In this document: positions 12,103 through 25,266 of the stretch, in pieces
Layout of the letters: every line of letters starts with the position of its first letter
How positions within the stretch are numbered: position 1 is the first letter of the stretch
NCBI RefSeq assembly: GCF_008831285.2
Contig: NC_045151.1
Span: 987,544 to 1,051,543 of the forward strand
DNA length: 64,000 nucleotides
DNA from: Nymphaea colorata
Taxonomy: Eukaryota; Streptophyta; Magnoliopsida; Nymphaeales; Nymphaeaceae
Direction of reading: 5' to 3'
Position numbers and translations under genes: made by a program
The notes under the pieces: generated by a model
Seen by the model: the letters and a program-made list of their open reading frames with translations, nothing else
Told to the model about the DNA's origin: nothing
The model's database searches: none

Positions 12103-13130
12103 CTGAAAACCATGTTACATAGGTTGTCTACATTCCAATTTCATAGTGAAATATGAGAAATTTAATAAGAGAATAGCAACATTCATTTAAATTACAAAGA
12201 CTTGAAGAAAAAGAGCATCTTGACAGGATGACCACATAAAGGCAGAAAGAAAGAAGTAGACTTGCAAGCTTCTTGTGAGTGCAATGTATTGTATGTGTAC
12301 CTTAAATTTATTTTTTTAATTCAAAAAAGGAAAAAAATAGAGAAAGTTCAGATAAATCAAGAAAAATAAAAATTATGTTTTTTCAAATGAAAAAACATGT
12401 TATACATAATGGCACGCTTATTATAACCATGAAGTTACTTCACAAACATTAGCAAGTGGTCATAATATCATATAGTAACACAACATGAACTAAGACATCA
12501 AGAAACATAATTTATAAGATGATCTACATAATAACTCATAAGTAAGTCATAAGATCCATAACACATCAAAAACCTAGTTTTACGTACACTATACATCACA
12601 TCACAGGACAAAATTGTTCAATGTTAATGCAAATAACAAAGGAAAACAACTTCATTCATAATCTTTATCATCTCATTCTCATTTTCATCTTTCATAAAAG
12701 ACATAACCCTTTTTATCTAAATAAGAATCAATCATCCATGCATAAATCTGTCCTCAAATTGACGATTTCATGGTGAAACTAATTATTCCTTTTGAAAATT
12801 GCCACAATCTCTCCCTCCTTCAACTATTAGATATGTTCAAAAATGAAGAGGGAGACAAGTTTAAAAAATTAGTTTGAAAAAGGTAATTTAACCCCATATT
12901 TTTCAAAATAGACATGTATCGTGTGGTACAGAGTGTATCGCCTGTATCGTGCGATACAAGTTGTGTATTAAACGAAACATGCGATACACATATGATACAC
13001 TACCTGTTTGTGATAGAGATGGTGTATCGTATCATAATTTAAAAAGCGATGGTACGTATCGATACAACCCTGTATCGTATGATAAGTGACACTAAGACGG
13101 ATACAAAAAGAATCATCAATTACATGTCAT
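12103..13130. repeat. AT-rich intergenic DNA with a gatac-rich repeat
   Basis: Mostly AT-rich with no coding exon. At about 12910-13090 the word gtatcg/cgatac recurs many times on both strands in a mosaic pattern. The same style of repeat returns at 48.8-49.3 kb, so it is probably a dispersed element family in this genome. Confidence 0.5.
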
Positions 13131-13549
13131 ATTGTACCATGATTTAGAAAGTGGTTATTTTTGGCATTCTTGCCCTTCTGTTGTAATTCTATAGAAAATT
13201 GTGCTAATCTAATACAGTAATTCAAAATGACTCTTTTTTTCTATCTCATTATCATTTGATGTATTAATATAAAAAAAAATTAAATAGGCTTTTGCTTAAC
13301 TGAGCTGGCAGCATCTAGCGACACTCGACATAACCTAAAAGAATTATGCTTAGCTCCACATAGAACATCAACTACGGCAGACCTGAAGTTCATACGTGCA
13401 TGTATTCTGAGCCCTCTTTGCCTTTTTCGGTTAGCTTGCTACTCGACATCTATTCAATTTCACCCTTTTTTTTTTTTTTGCTTGCCCAGAGAACATTCCT
13501 AGATAATGGGACAGCAGTACAGCATGCTAGGGATTACGGTCACACTCAT
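13131..13549 (+). repeat. Direct duplicate of the tRNase Z intron 5 / exon 6 region
   Basis: These 419 bases match 17134-17552 at a constant offset of 4003 bases with only a few substitutions. The copy carries the end of tRNase Z intron 5, the acceptor (ttgcttgcccag) and the first 57 bases of exon 6. It stops inside that exon and joins unrelated sequence at 13550, about 150 bases before the tRNase Z start codon. The open frame continues across the junction to a stop near 13654. Confidence 0.92.
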
Positions 13550-13701
13550 GTTGAAAAGGTTTTCGGATCTGATGTCCCGGATGTTGGAGGTAAACAAACG
13601 TCCCAAGTTGAACAGGTTTTTGGCCGCCCATCTTATGAGAAGATCGCCAGATAGAGGGAGGGAACTGGGAACCCCAAGGTTTTGGAAGGAGAAGCGGATA
13701 G

Positions 13702-14468
13702 ATGATGGCGGGAAGTGGAGAGTCGGAAGCAGGAGGAGGAAGGAAGAAAGGGGCGATGAAGATTGAAGGGTACCCGGTGGAGGGGCTGTCGATCGGAGGG
13801 CAGGAGACGTGCGTCATCTTCCCAACCCTCAAGATCGCCTTCGACATTGGCCGCTGTCCGCAGCGAGCCATCGGCCAGGAGTTTCTCTTCATCTCCCACG
13901 GCCACATGGACCACATCGTGAGATGCCCTCCTCTTTTCTCCTTCTCATGCTTCTTCTGCTATCCCTCGTCGCCGCACCGTCGATACCTCGTTTTTTTCTG
14001 TACAACTTATCTAAATATATTCAATATATATCATCGGATGACTCATGAATGAAGATGCTTGAAGGAGAAGGAAGCCTAAGATTCATTTGGGATAGGTGCA
14101 TGAATCATAAACCTAAGGAAGAAATGAAGCCATAATACAAACGAAAATTTATTTTGCTCCAAGTGTTCACCCATGCTATCTGTCAGTCAAACCAACAATT
14201 CACATAGAGAGAGAATCTGTAGACTGTATCAAGAATTTACATCAGCACGGTGAAAGAACCATCTTATTCTATTGGATTCGTCTCCAATTTTCCTCTTGAA
14301 TGCTTTTAGTGGCACAACCTGATCGAAAGATTGAGATTAGATACCCTTGTATAGATGGCGGAGCCTGGAATTTTTCATGACATGAGCTGAATTACAGTGT
14401 CAAAATTTTGACAAGTGCAGAAATACCATTTTTTTAAATTTCAATATAGGATAAATATTTAATTTTAA

Positions 14469-14519
<51 letters not shown>

Positions 14520-17500
14520 TCTACCGGCTGCTGTAATTAGACGGATGTTTTTTTTTTCAAACTAAAAGCCGTTGCAAAAATGCATTCCATTGCTAAAAAC
14601 TGTAGCCAAACAAGTGTTGTTGCCAATGTATCTTTTGCAACAGCTTTTAGCGACAGAAAACAAAATAAACCATCCAGCCACATACAGCAGCCGGCATATT
14701 TCAGTTTCTCTCTCTCTCTCCCACTCTCTCTCGATATATATATATATATATATATATATCATTGATTCTTGCTAGTTTCCTTAAGAGGATGTGGACACTT
14801 TTCTTTTCCTGAATCAAGTCAAAAAGGTCGGTGTTATTATCCTTTTGAGATCCGACCATATTAAGAAAAAACATTATATTGGTGGAAAGTAATGCTCACA
14901 TTCCCAAAACTGCATATATTTGCCAAAAATTTTCAGGAAGATGATTATAGGTATTGGTATGAATTGTCAACAGTAAAAATGGTGTTACTATTTATGCATT
15001 TCAACCCTCTTTAGCATCTGATTCCTACAGAACCTGTTATATCTCAACACTGTGATTATCGTGTTTCATCTGTCCACTGACTGTGTGACGTTTTAGACAC
15101 GAGAGAAGTTTTCCAGGATGCTAATCTTTCTCCACTTTTCATTTTCCCAATTGTGGTTTACCACTAGCAATATCTTTCTCTCCTTTTTATGTTATCTTTT
15201 GGCATGAATAATTATATATCCTACTGGGCCAGTCGAACCTTTTTTAGTGGACATACTTTGAGATGGTACCTGCCTTTGTGTTTCATGGTGGATGATGAAT
15301 TATAAGTATTAGTGCTTTTGGTTTTTGTAACATTTTTTTTTTTATCTAGGGAGGATTGCCAATGTATGTAGCAACTCGGGGCCTATATAGCATGAAGCCT
15401 CCAACTATTTTTGTTCCCAGATCTATAAAGAACAGTGTGGAGAAGCTTTTTGTAGTTCACAGAGAAATGGATCAGTCTGAGCTTAAACACACACTGATAG
15501 GTCTAGACGCTGGTAAAGCTCCTATATCTTCTCAATCGTGTGGTTCAATATGATGTCATGTTCCAGGCTAAGTGTATGGCTGCTTGCAAGTAACAACGTC
15601 CAACTGCAGGAGAGGAGTTTCAGTTTCGAAGGGACCTTATTGTTAGACCTTTCAGAACATATCATGTTGTACCAAGTCAAGTAAGTCAGATTCTTTTGTA
15701 GCATCTTCTGCCTATATCTTAACACTTACTTTTGTAATTCTATGTTGGATGCAGGGTTATCTAATTTATTCGGTAAAGCAGAAATTAAAGCAGGAGTTTG
15801 TTGGACTTTCTGGAAATGAAATTAAGAACTTGAGATTGTCAGGTGTGGAGGTCTGTCTTAGCAGACAATAAGGAATCCCTCATATTTCATTTGGCCAGTA
15901 CTTATTTGAAGATAATGTGACAGGTTACCAACACAGTCAGATCACCTGAAATTGCATTCACGGGAGACACCATGGCTGATTTTATAGTTGACCCTGACAA
16001 TAGTGATGTTTTGCATGCAAAAGTTCTTATTATGGAGGTAATGAATTATATCAATTGAACATCTTTTAAATTTATCAGTCTCGAATTTGTTGGTGCTCAC
16101 CCAAGGTTAACATCTCGGGAGACAGGCTTGTTAAGTGGTCTAGTCTTTGGAGGATTCTTAATGATAAGGAAAAAAAGAAGAAACATCAGATATTATGCAA
16201 ATTAAGAAAAATTGAAAAAGGATCAGTTTAAACTTTAAATCTTAAACCATCATGATATTTTTAGTGAAAAAAGTTTGTTATTTTAAATCCAATAGTTCTT
16301 ATGTATATAAATGTGTTTGTGCGTGTAAATCCTCCAGGTTTCTCCAGATTTCTCACCTACGGCCACTTATGTTTAGACTTTAAAGCATGTTCCTTCATAG
16401 ACTTGTCATGCAAGAAATTCCATAAAAAAGATGGGGTTCATATATGTCATTCTTGTTTAGAGAGAGAGATCCTTGACTGACTCGTCAAATGCACTTGCAT
16501 TTTACCATGGCATATGCCTATGCTTTGGTCTTGGGTCTCGGCCCTGGCCTTGGCTTTGGTCTTAGTTAGAGAAAGCTTGACTAAAACTTGTATGGATCTA
16601 TGTTTGATCTTTACGTATGGAGTTAATTTTGATTTGCTTTTTATCTTTTTTGTTTGTCAAATGTTGATTGCTGACATGGATGGGCTTGACCATTAAAATG
16701 TTACAGAATTCTGTTAAGAAAATGAGAAGTGTTTGGGGCTAAAACTGACAAAATTCATGTTTGACCAACTGGACAAGCTTTGTTAGATGTCTTCGTTGAG
16801 TCTGAAAAGGTGTTTTACTTCGATATTATGTGTAATTCATAGCCTTTTGTACCACAAACTACCAAGTACCACCCAAGTGAACAAAGGACTCAATAACTTT
16901 TCTGTCAGCTCAAGGGAAATCCTTGCCTCCCGTGCAGTATTGAAATCCTTGGCTCCCGTGTGCAGTATAGAAGGCTATTTGTTTGCCCTGAAAGCTGTTT
17001 TCTTAGGGTACATTCATCTACTCACGAAATTATACATGCCAATTGAAGATTAACAGCAGGCCTCATTCTATCTTGACTGTTGACAATGTACAGATTTTTA
17101 CCATTGCCACTGACTATCTTTAAGCATTAACTTATTGTACCATGATTTAGAAAGTGACTATTTTTGGCATTCTTGCCCTTCTGTTGTAATTATATAGAAA
17201 TTTGTGCTAGTCTAATACAGTAATTCAAAATGACTCTTTTTTTCTATCTCATTATCATTTGATATATTAATATAAAAAAAAAATTAAATAGGCTTTTGCT
17301 TAACTGAGCTGGCAGCATCTAGCGACACTCGACATAACCTAAAAGAATTATGCTTAGCTCCACATAGAACATCAACTACGGCAGACCTGTAGTTCATACG
17401 TGCATGTATTCTGAGCCCGCTTTGCCTTTTTCGGTTAGCTTGCTACTCGACATCTATTCAATTTCACCCTTTTTTTTTTTTTGCTTGCCCAGAGCACATT

Positions 17501-18046
17501 CCTAGATAATGGGATAGCAGTACAGCATGCTAGGGATTACGGTCACACTCATCTCTCTGAGGTAATACCTATGTATATGCCAAATAAGGATTTATGGATT
17601 TCAAGAAAAAGTTTGTTTTGCATATCTGCATCATAATTTATGTATATTTTTGCCAAATTCTCCTTGTCTGCAGATTGTCGGCTATGCAGAGAGGTTCCAC
17701 AATAAAGCAATTCTTCTTATCCATTTTTCTGCTCGTTACACAAAAAATGTGAGTTTGTTTGTGTTCGTTTAAAGTTAGTTGCAGTAGAAGGTCCATCTAC
17801 AGCTTAAGATTTTTGTAGTATGGACCTTTGATTCTGCATGTCGTCTGACTTATCTTTGGTTTGAGTTGCTTTTTCTTGGTTTTGACAGAAAACAACCCCA
17901 AGTAGGGGTTCCTACTGAATCTGGGGTATATCCTCAAAATTAAACTACTATGTTTCTCTATGTTTCTGCAGGAGATCGAAGCTTCAATGTCTCAGTTGCC
18001 TTCAAATCTGATTGACAAGGTCTTCACACTAACCGAAGGAATTTGA
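13702..18046 (+). CDS. TRZ1: tRNase Z, short form (tRNA 3' endonuclease)
   Basis: Eight exons join in frame: 13702-13917, 15350-15512, 15610-15680, 15755-15850, 15924-16037, 17493-17561, 17674-17748 and 17972-18046, giving 292 residues against about 280 for Arabidopsis TRZ1. The enzyme removes the 3' trailer of precursor tRNA so that CCA can be added. Family marks are present: the metal motif HGHMDH (66-71), TYHVVPSQ (His145), FTGDT (Asp197), HARDYGH (232-238) and HFSARY (260-265). The flexible-arm position keeps GLSGNEIKNL. The start is the first of two adjacent ATG codons; the short N-terminus (MMAGSGESEAGGG) does not look like a transit peptide, which favours a cytosolic TRZ1-type enzyme. 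All introns are GT-AG. Intron 1 holds an inverted-repeat element and intron 5 contains the source of the 13.1-kb duplication. Nothing suggests loss of function. Confidence 0.96.
14468..14758. mobile_element. Inverted-repeat MITE in tRNase Z intron 1
   Basis: The left arm reads (AT)n(AG)n then ctaccggctgctgta; the right arm reads acagcagccgg, a short spacer, (CT)n then (AT)n. The arms are reverse complements, so the whole 290-base block folds on itself. The core is about 175 bases without coding capacity. The family is unclear and the target duplication is hidden in the microsatellite. Confidence 0.6.
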
Positions 18047-19232
18047 GCAGACGCTATGAGATGAACATGTCTGTAGGACCAGAGAATTCAGCATTATGCT
18101 TTATATTTGGATTGCCAATCCAGCAGTTGGCTGGCAAGGGGACTTTTTCCTCGGTAGTCATTTCCTTGGAAAGGAAATGATAAAGGTCTGCAAAAAGAGA
18201 TGCCACTGTCTTGATATTGCTTTGACAATCATGGACTCTTGGTCCGGAATGCTGGTTTATGATCTTAGATTGCTTCTAGAACAGGGTATATTTTAAGCTT
18301 ACATGCACTCCGATGGTTTATGTATTAGAAGGATCGGACGAATTATCAATATAAACTGGTTTAGACTGCATATGAAGTATAGACAACCTACCAAACTCAA
18401 GGCAAGTGATATTAATGACTTTGGCAACACCAATGGTGGTGCCAAACGTTAGATTTGGTATAGCTACAATTTGAAACTTGAATATTTTCCTGAATCCAAT
18501 CAACTTGTGCGTGCAACCATGTCTCCTTCTAATAAAAGACTTGGCCACGAAAAATCGAGTATAATGTCTTGTGTATAATTGAGCTTAATTTGCCATGGCT
18601 ATAAAAGAAAACGCCAAAGTTGGTAAACTTGTGACTTAGACTCAGATCAGCTATAAGACTGGATTATCAGGTGAAAGATTTGATTCAACAACTCATCTGG
18701 GTTATGTTCTTCGGAAAATCTCACTTTCTTAGGAAAGCCCATTCGCCATTCTTAGGTTCCCTTTGTTTCACCTGCTTGGCTGGGAAAGTTCCACGTTTTC
18801 TTTCTTTTTTTTTCTTTGTTATGACTTTACTGGTTTTTCCTGTAAAAACACTGGTACGTTTTCCTTTCTTTGATGTTTAAGACTTTAGCATTGGCTTTTT
18901 CTTGCTTCGCTTTTAGGTTGTAGCAAGTACAAACTCATGTAGCGGATTCAAATCGATCGGTTGATTAACGCATCAATTGCATTGATGCAGTCTATCTTAC
19001 GACAAATCCATTTACTTTTAGGCTACTTTTGAACACCTGGTATTCTTTAGTAGAAAAGGAACCTTCGTTCAAATTTTATGAAAAGTTTCATAAGAAACAA
19101 ACGTGGAATAAATGTGTCCGAACTTTTTAATAGGCTTTAGTACTTTAGCATTGTGAATAAAATTCCACCTAAACAAGTGAAATTTTATGTTTGAAAAAAA
19201 AATTTAATCCATCGTAATGTCTTCTTATTTTC
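18047..19232. other. Intergenic, 3' of tRNase Z
   Basis: AT-rich sequence with the tRNase Z 3' flank. No open frame with a recognisable domain and no clear repeat. It ends where the truncated gypsy element begins. Confidence 0.6.
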
Positions 19233-21093
19233 ACACTGGGATATCAATTCTTTGCAACAAGCTTCCTCGCCGTTGATGCTCTGCTTTGACCCGTTGGCAA
19301 ATTAAATACTTTGCTACATATTCTGCAATTTCACGCTTCATTCCAGGCCACCAAAAATTTCTTCTCATATCCTAAAACATCTTTGTACTGCCAGGGTATA
19401 CAGAAAACTTAGATTTGTGAGATTCATGAAGTAACTGTCGCTTCACCCCTTCATCTATAGGGACCCACAATCTGTGTCGAAATCGCAATGAACTATCTTC
19501 ATCTTGATACCAAAAAGAATTTGCCTTTTTGCTTTCTTCCATGTTCATAACAAAATCTAGATCTTCCTTTTGCTTCAATACAAGCTCTTCCATCAAAGGA
19601 TGTCGTATCACGGCAGTCATCGTTGTTTTGTTCTCGTCACAAAAGTGAGACTGCCAAGCTATCACATCTTACAACAATGTCCAAGAATGAGTTAACATAC
19701 TGCACATTGTTACCTTAGCATGTCTGCTCAAAGCATCAGCAACCACATTCGCCTTGCCTAGATGATATGATATTGTGAAATCATAATCCTTTAAGTATTC
19801 AATCCATCTTCTTTGCCTCAAGTTGGCATCCTTTTGAGAGAACATGTACTTCAACGACTTGTGGTCTGTAAATACCTCAAAAATTACACCATAGAGATAG
19901 TGTCTCCACATCTTCAATGCGAACACAACCGCTCTCAACTTCAAATCATGAGTGGGATAGTGTTGCTCATGTACCTTCAACTGTCTTGAGGCATAAGCCA
20001 CTACACGACCATGTTGCATCAATACAAAACCATAACTGATTCCCGATGCATCTATGTACACTACGAAACCAGAATGACCTAATGGAAGCGTCAGAATAGG
20101 GGCAGTAGTAAGCTTGTCATTCAGAGTTTGAAAACTCTTCTCACACTCTTCATTCCAAACAAACATCACTCTTTTTCTTAATAGCTTAGTCATGGGTGTA
20201 GTTATTTTTGAAAAGTTGCCAATCCCAAAAAGCTTCTAACCTCAGTTACACTGCAAGGCGTCCTCCAGTTCTGTACAGCCGACACCTTGACCGGAACGAC
20301 AAAAATTCCATAATTCGAGATTACATGACCAAGGAAGTTCACCTTCTCTAGCCAAAATTCACATTTCGAGTATTTAGCATATAACTTATGCTTGCGCAAA
20401 ATACTCAACACACTCCTCAAGTGATCTCTGTGTTCTGCCTCACTATTTGAGTATACCAGAATATCATCAACAAAAACAATAACAAATCGATCAAAGTAGT
20501 CTTGGAAAACCTGACTCATGAGGTCCATAAACATCGCGGGAGCATTCATCAAACCAAAAGGCATGATGACCTTGAATTCATAGTGCCCATATCTAGTTCG
20601 AAAAGCAATCATAGTAACATCTTCCTCCTGTATCAAGAGTTGATGATACCATGTCCTCAGATCGATCTTGGAGAATACCTTTGCATTCTTAAGTTGATCA
20701 AGCAAGTCTTCAATTCTTGATGGTGACTTGATTCAACATGCGGTAATCTATACACAAACGCATCATCCTATCTTTCTTGTTAACAAACAATACTGGTGCT
20801 CCCCACGGTGACACACTAGGTCGAATGAAACCCTTATCTAGGAGCTCCTGCAATTACTTATTCAATTCTTCTAACTCTGTCAGTGTCATACGGTAGGGTG
20901 CCCTAGAAATAGGAGTTGTCCCTGGTGACAACTCTATCTTGAATTCCACTTTTCGTGTTGGAGGCAAACTTGACAGTTCCTCAGGAAACACATCGGGGTA
21001 CTCACTCATAATGACAACATCCTGTAACCTCACCGGTTCAGTCTCATTGGTCAACACATTGACCAAGAAAGCCACACTTCCATTATCTATCAA
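19233..21093 (-). pseudogene. Gypsy pol: RT, RNase H, partial integrase
   Basis: Segments in order: 21093-20854 (YPDVFPEELSSLPP, the usual start of gypsy RT), 20705-20202 (RT with MPFGLMNAP and the catalytic [10 protein letters not shown]), 20193-19669 (RNase H with [16 protein letters not shown] and VADALSRH), 19665-19372 and down to 19233 (pre-integrase and the H2C2 zinc region with FWWPGMKREI). The catalytic residues of RT survive, but stops and shifts separate the segments and the DDE integrase core is missing. It cannot yield a complete polyprotein. Confidence 0.9.
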
Positions 21094-21272
21094 ACGTTTA
21101 GCGCAGACACCATTATCTTATCAGTTCGACTAGCTTTACGAGCATGAAATTCCACAGGTTGCATCTCATTAGTCAACAACTGTATCTGCTTCTTCCTACA
21201 ATCTATATTGACATAATGCTCATATAACCAATCCATGCCTAAAACCACATCAAACTCACTAAAACTTATGAA

Positions 21273-21491
21273 TTACCAACTGTGCAGATAAGTGAAATGA
21301 GTGGGTCTCCACGTCCACTGTTTGACATCATCTTTCAACAAATACGAACTATAGTTAACTTTGTTACATTCTAGCATCTTAAGGAGCTCAAAGATGCGTT
21401 CACCCTCTTCAATCCATTCCTCTGTCTTGTCTGGACTGCCATCTCCAGTAAAGACAGGCAACTGCATCGACATAAACTGGTTGAATGACAC
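21273..21491 (-). pseudogene. Gypsy gag remnant
   Basis: A 72-codon open stretch carries the gypsy gag signature LPVFTGDGSPDKTEEWIEEG followed by a typical alpha-helical block. It is far shorter than a full gag, and no complete zinc knuckle follows. It lies between the primer site and pol, as expected. Confidence 0.75.
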
Positions 21492-21986
21492 CGCTGTTGC
21501 TTTCTCCTTAGGTGGTGTCTTCAGTAGGAGATGGTCAGCAGTACAGTCTGTACATCCACAGGTGGAGTCTACCTTGATAAGGTTTGGGTACCCACACTAG
21601 TCTGGGCGTACTGTTGCCCTGACGTGCTATCATCCAATGGGTATGCCCATCTGAATGTGCCGAACTTGGCTCTCCTTGTGCCTCTGTAGCCAGCCCAACT
21701 CACTTCTTACCCCTACATTGGTACTCCAACAGTACACACAAGAACCCTCAATCTCAAACAAGGTCTATGACCAATCCTTTAAATCAAATCACAAACGTGC
21801 ATCAGCACAATGTTTCAAAACATCAATCACTTAAAACAACAATCATCTTCTGTACATATATTTACTGAAAGATCAAAACTACAATAAAAGTTCAATCAAG
21901 TAAACGCGTACCTGGGCAACACGACTTCACAGATAGGCTTTAACTCACATTCATAGTGGGGTTTGCCACAGCTATGATACTAAAAC

Positions 21987-24900
21987 TGTCACACCCTAAC
22001 CTTTTTGACCCTCAAACATAATTTTTTTTTTCTAAACATAAAACATTAAGGTGCGACGACACAACAATTCAAAAAGGAGGAGCTATGTCATTCAAAACAA
22101 TGGGGCGAACTTTCATTTGTATAATAATTTTGATTCATACAAAATCACATCTAGGTATATGATAAAAATGTCCTAAACCATATAATTGATGTCTAACACA
22201 AGACATCAATACAATCAAAATAAGACCGCGCCGGCACTACAAAAGACTCAAAGCCTCCCCAGTAGGACGTGAGTGAAGCCATCTGCTCAACCTGCTGCCC
22301 CTGGTCCAGCAAAACCTGAAAAACGAAACAACAGAAGGCTTAATCTTCACAGTATGGCAACAAGTCTGGAAAATTCCAAACCCTCTTAGGTAGGGCTCAA
22401 ATATGAGAACAATCATAAAAACAGTCTATCATCATGTCGTGTCAGGGCATAGCCACATCATTTACCAAGAAAGCCCTAACATAGACCACGACATGTAAAG
22501 GCCACTCAATGGCCACAGTAACATGTTTTCAGTTCACATACAAGGCACGAATAAACATATCATTTCATTCATATCATTCACATGCACATCAATCATATAC
22601 ATTTCATTCATGTACTTTTCATTTCATTAATTTGAGTGAATTGACAGTTCTTGTGGGTGCAAACACAGGCACGTGCACACCGCAGGTGGCCTACAGCCGA
22701 GAAACAACCCTCGTGGTGGCCCAGAATAGTATGGATCCATTCACCTGCTGCAGCGGTAGAGCACTCATCCATGGATGTGTGAATTCTAAGGAGAGATACT
22801 CAGCCTTTCCTAGGACACCCAGGTTGGGAAGGCGGGAGCCCAACACTCCGACAACAGTACCATGGGGCCTTGCACCACCTGCGCTCCAAACAGGCGAGAC
22901 CAGTGGCGAAAGCGGGACGTCTCCCAAACACATTGTCACAACCCACTGGCCTCTTATCTCTTATTTTTTTATTATTATCATTATAATTGCACATTCACAG
23001 AATGCCTGGCTAGCTCATGAGGTTGGTTCACTTCACGAGTGCACTCACACCTTCAATTGCCTCCACACGATGTCTACACATAACATTAATAGTCATAGCT
23101 ACCTATCATACAATACGGGTACAATTACCCTCCAATATCAATCAATTGCATTATTGCCCACGGCAATACATATGCAACAAATCACAACATTCACATCCAT
23201 GAAAATTCACATCTTATCAAACACATCAATCAGATCTTTCAAAACTTGGTCAAATCTCGAAGAGTAGCCTCGATCTGTGATGACTCGTAGTTGTCTTATG
23301 CAAGTATCATTCTATGATGCTCTCTAATGCACAATCGGGGTCGAGGAGACACTCGACTCGATACCTCACCTCATCTGTCCTAAGCAGTTATCAATTCTAG
23401 CATGCACATACAAATGCGTTATAATTTTCAAAACAAGCTTCTAATAGCTTTCCAAAACAAAACTTGTCACGTGACAAATCATTCACAATCACACACATCA
23501 GTCACATCTTTCAAAACTTAACCAAACCACAGAGAGTAGTCTTGATCCGTGATTGGCTCGTATCTATCCTAAACAATTATCATTCTATGATGCTTTCTAA
23601 TGCATAATTGGGGTCGAGGAGATACTCGACTCGATACCTCACCTCATTTGTCCTAAACAGTTATCAATTCTAACATGCACATGCAATTGCGTAGTCATTT
23701 AACAAAAACAAAACTAATCACATACATTCAATCTTATGCATACATTCATTCAATCACATTACAATCATTCAATCACACCACAATCCGAGGATCCGAGGAT
23801 CCAACAATCCTGGAACACACATTCACAAATTAGCCCCAGACAGGGATTTGCCTGGAATGCCGCCATACCTGTCGCGCGTCTACAAAACACTTCAAAACTA
23901 CAACTCGCGTTGCTCAAGGTCTACTTGACGTGCCTAGTGTACCTGCAACCACAGTCAGACGATAAGTTCTCTATTCGCATCGTTTTACAATCGATACAAA
24001 TCTGAAAATACCATCATCGAGGCATGTCTTCGCCTCAAATCGGTGTCGACCCACGAAGCCCTCCAAAAAGGGTCTCTTCCCAACCCTCAAGGTTGCCACC
24101 AACGATTAGAACTCAAAACTTGTATTCGACTTATCACATGTACGATTCTCACTTGTTTACTTTAGTTGAGGCGTCTTCCCCACCATAAGATTCTCAACAT
24201 ACAACATATATGCATATCAATAGCAACATATCTCTCAAGCTTGCTAAAACGATTCTAAACGTTCACCACAACAATGCAATCTCTACCATGTTCCCAAATA
24301 GCTTCGAAAAATCAACACTTTAAGCTTGAAAGATCATGATAGACATGAATTGGCGCTTCTCCAACATAATCCTAAACTTTAGCCAAAAAGCAAAGTCGCT
24401 AACATGCATCCCAAATCATCAATTCTACATTTTAGCATGCTCAAACAATAATTATACATGCTCCAACAATAAATATTCGACAATTTAGGTTCCATTAAGC
24501 CTCGCTCACCCAAAATGTAGAGTCTAAACTGCTGCAATCCTCTCGGCAGCCACCTCACGAGCTCAAGTGATCCTCAAGCAGCCAAAATCCTTCAACGCCG
24601 CCACCACCAACGCATTCTAGTCGCTGGTATGAGGGGAAAGATGCGTCCCCTAGCTGCAAATCCAATCCAACAACTACCAAAAGTCAAAATCAACGAAAAG
24701 GTGGTTTAAGAGAGGGGTCTGTCATTAGAAGAAGCCCACGGTAGTGGTGTGGGAGACTGAAAACAAGTGAGAGAGGGCGCTGATAGAGAGGAGAGACTGA
24801 GAGAGAAGGGTTGGACAAAAGGGGAGAGACAGGAGAGGGCAGCAAAGGAGAAGGACCGTGCGGGTGAGACCTGGCGGGAAGGGGAAGAAGAGAGTGAGGT

Positions 24901-25266
24901 GCATAGACAGAGAGGGCGAGACAGTGTGGGAGAGGCGGAGAGAGGGGCATAGCACGGGAGAGTGGGCATGCGAGGGGAGGAGGAGAAGAAGGAAGAAGGG
25001 GAAAGAAGAAGAAAGAGGTAGAGAGAGAGAGAGGTAGGGAGGGTTTACCGGAGCACCGCCGCCGCCGTCGCCCTTCCTCCGCCAGCCCAGAGGTCGCCAT
25101 AGCCACAACCTCCGTCGTCGGTTGTTCATCGCGCCTTCTGTTTCTCCTTGCCATGCCACAGAGCAAGGAACGAAGAGAGAGACGAGGGAGAAGAACTCCC
25201 TCGTGTCGAAATCACACGCGGGTGGCGGGTCCGGCAGCCCACCTGCAAAAAGAGTCTAGCGTTACA
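21987..25266 (-). repeat. 5' LTR of the gypsy element (3.28 kb)
   Basis: The minus strand starts TGTAACGC and ends TGTGACA, the same ends as the solo LTR at 36018-38908, and the two share long blocks (for example the GC-rich stretch with CAGTGGCGAAAGCGGGA at about 22900 and its counterpart near 38010). The LTR is long for a plant element and contains GC-rich and purine-rich parts. Open frames inside it on both strands are chance frames. Confidence 0.88.

Larger units (their letters stand above)
19233..25266 (-). mobile_element. Truncated Ty3/gypsy retrotransposon
   Basis: On the minus strand the order is 5' LTR (25266-21987), a degenerate initiator-tRNA-Met primer site (ttagtatcatagc) right after it, a gag remnant (about 21491), the protease-RT junction (21093-20854), reverse transcriptase, RNase H, and the H2C2 zinc region of integrase. 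It breaks off at about 19233, before the integrase core; there is no 3' LTR. This is the gypsy order with integrase after RNase H. Several stops and frame changes break the polyprotein, so it is dead. The 5' LTR end abuts a duplicated DUF1664 segment at 25267. Confidence 0.92.

Noticed and set aside
22509-25166. Open frames of 252, 158 and 144 codons in the gypsy LTR
   Set aside because: They lie in LTR sequence, are low complexity or biased, and are not kept in the second LTR at 36-38.9 kb.
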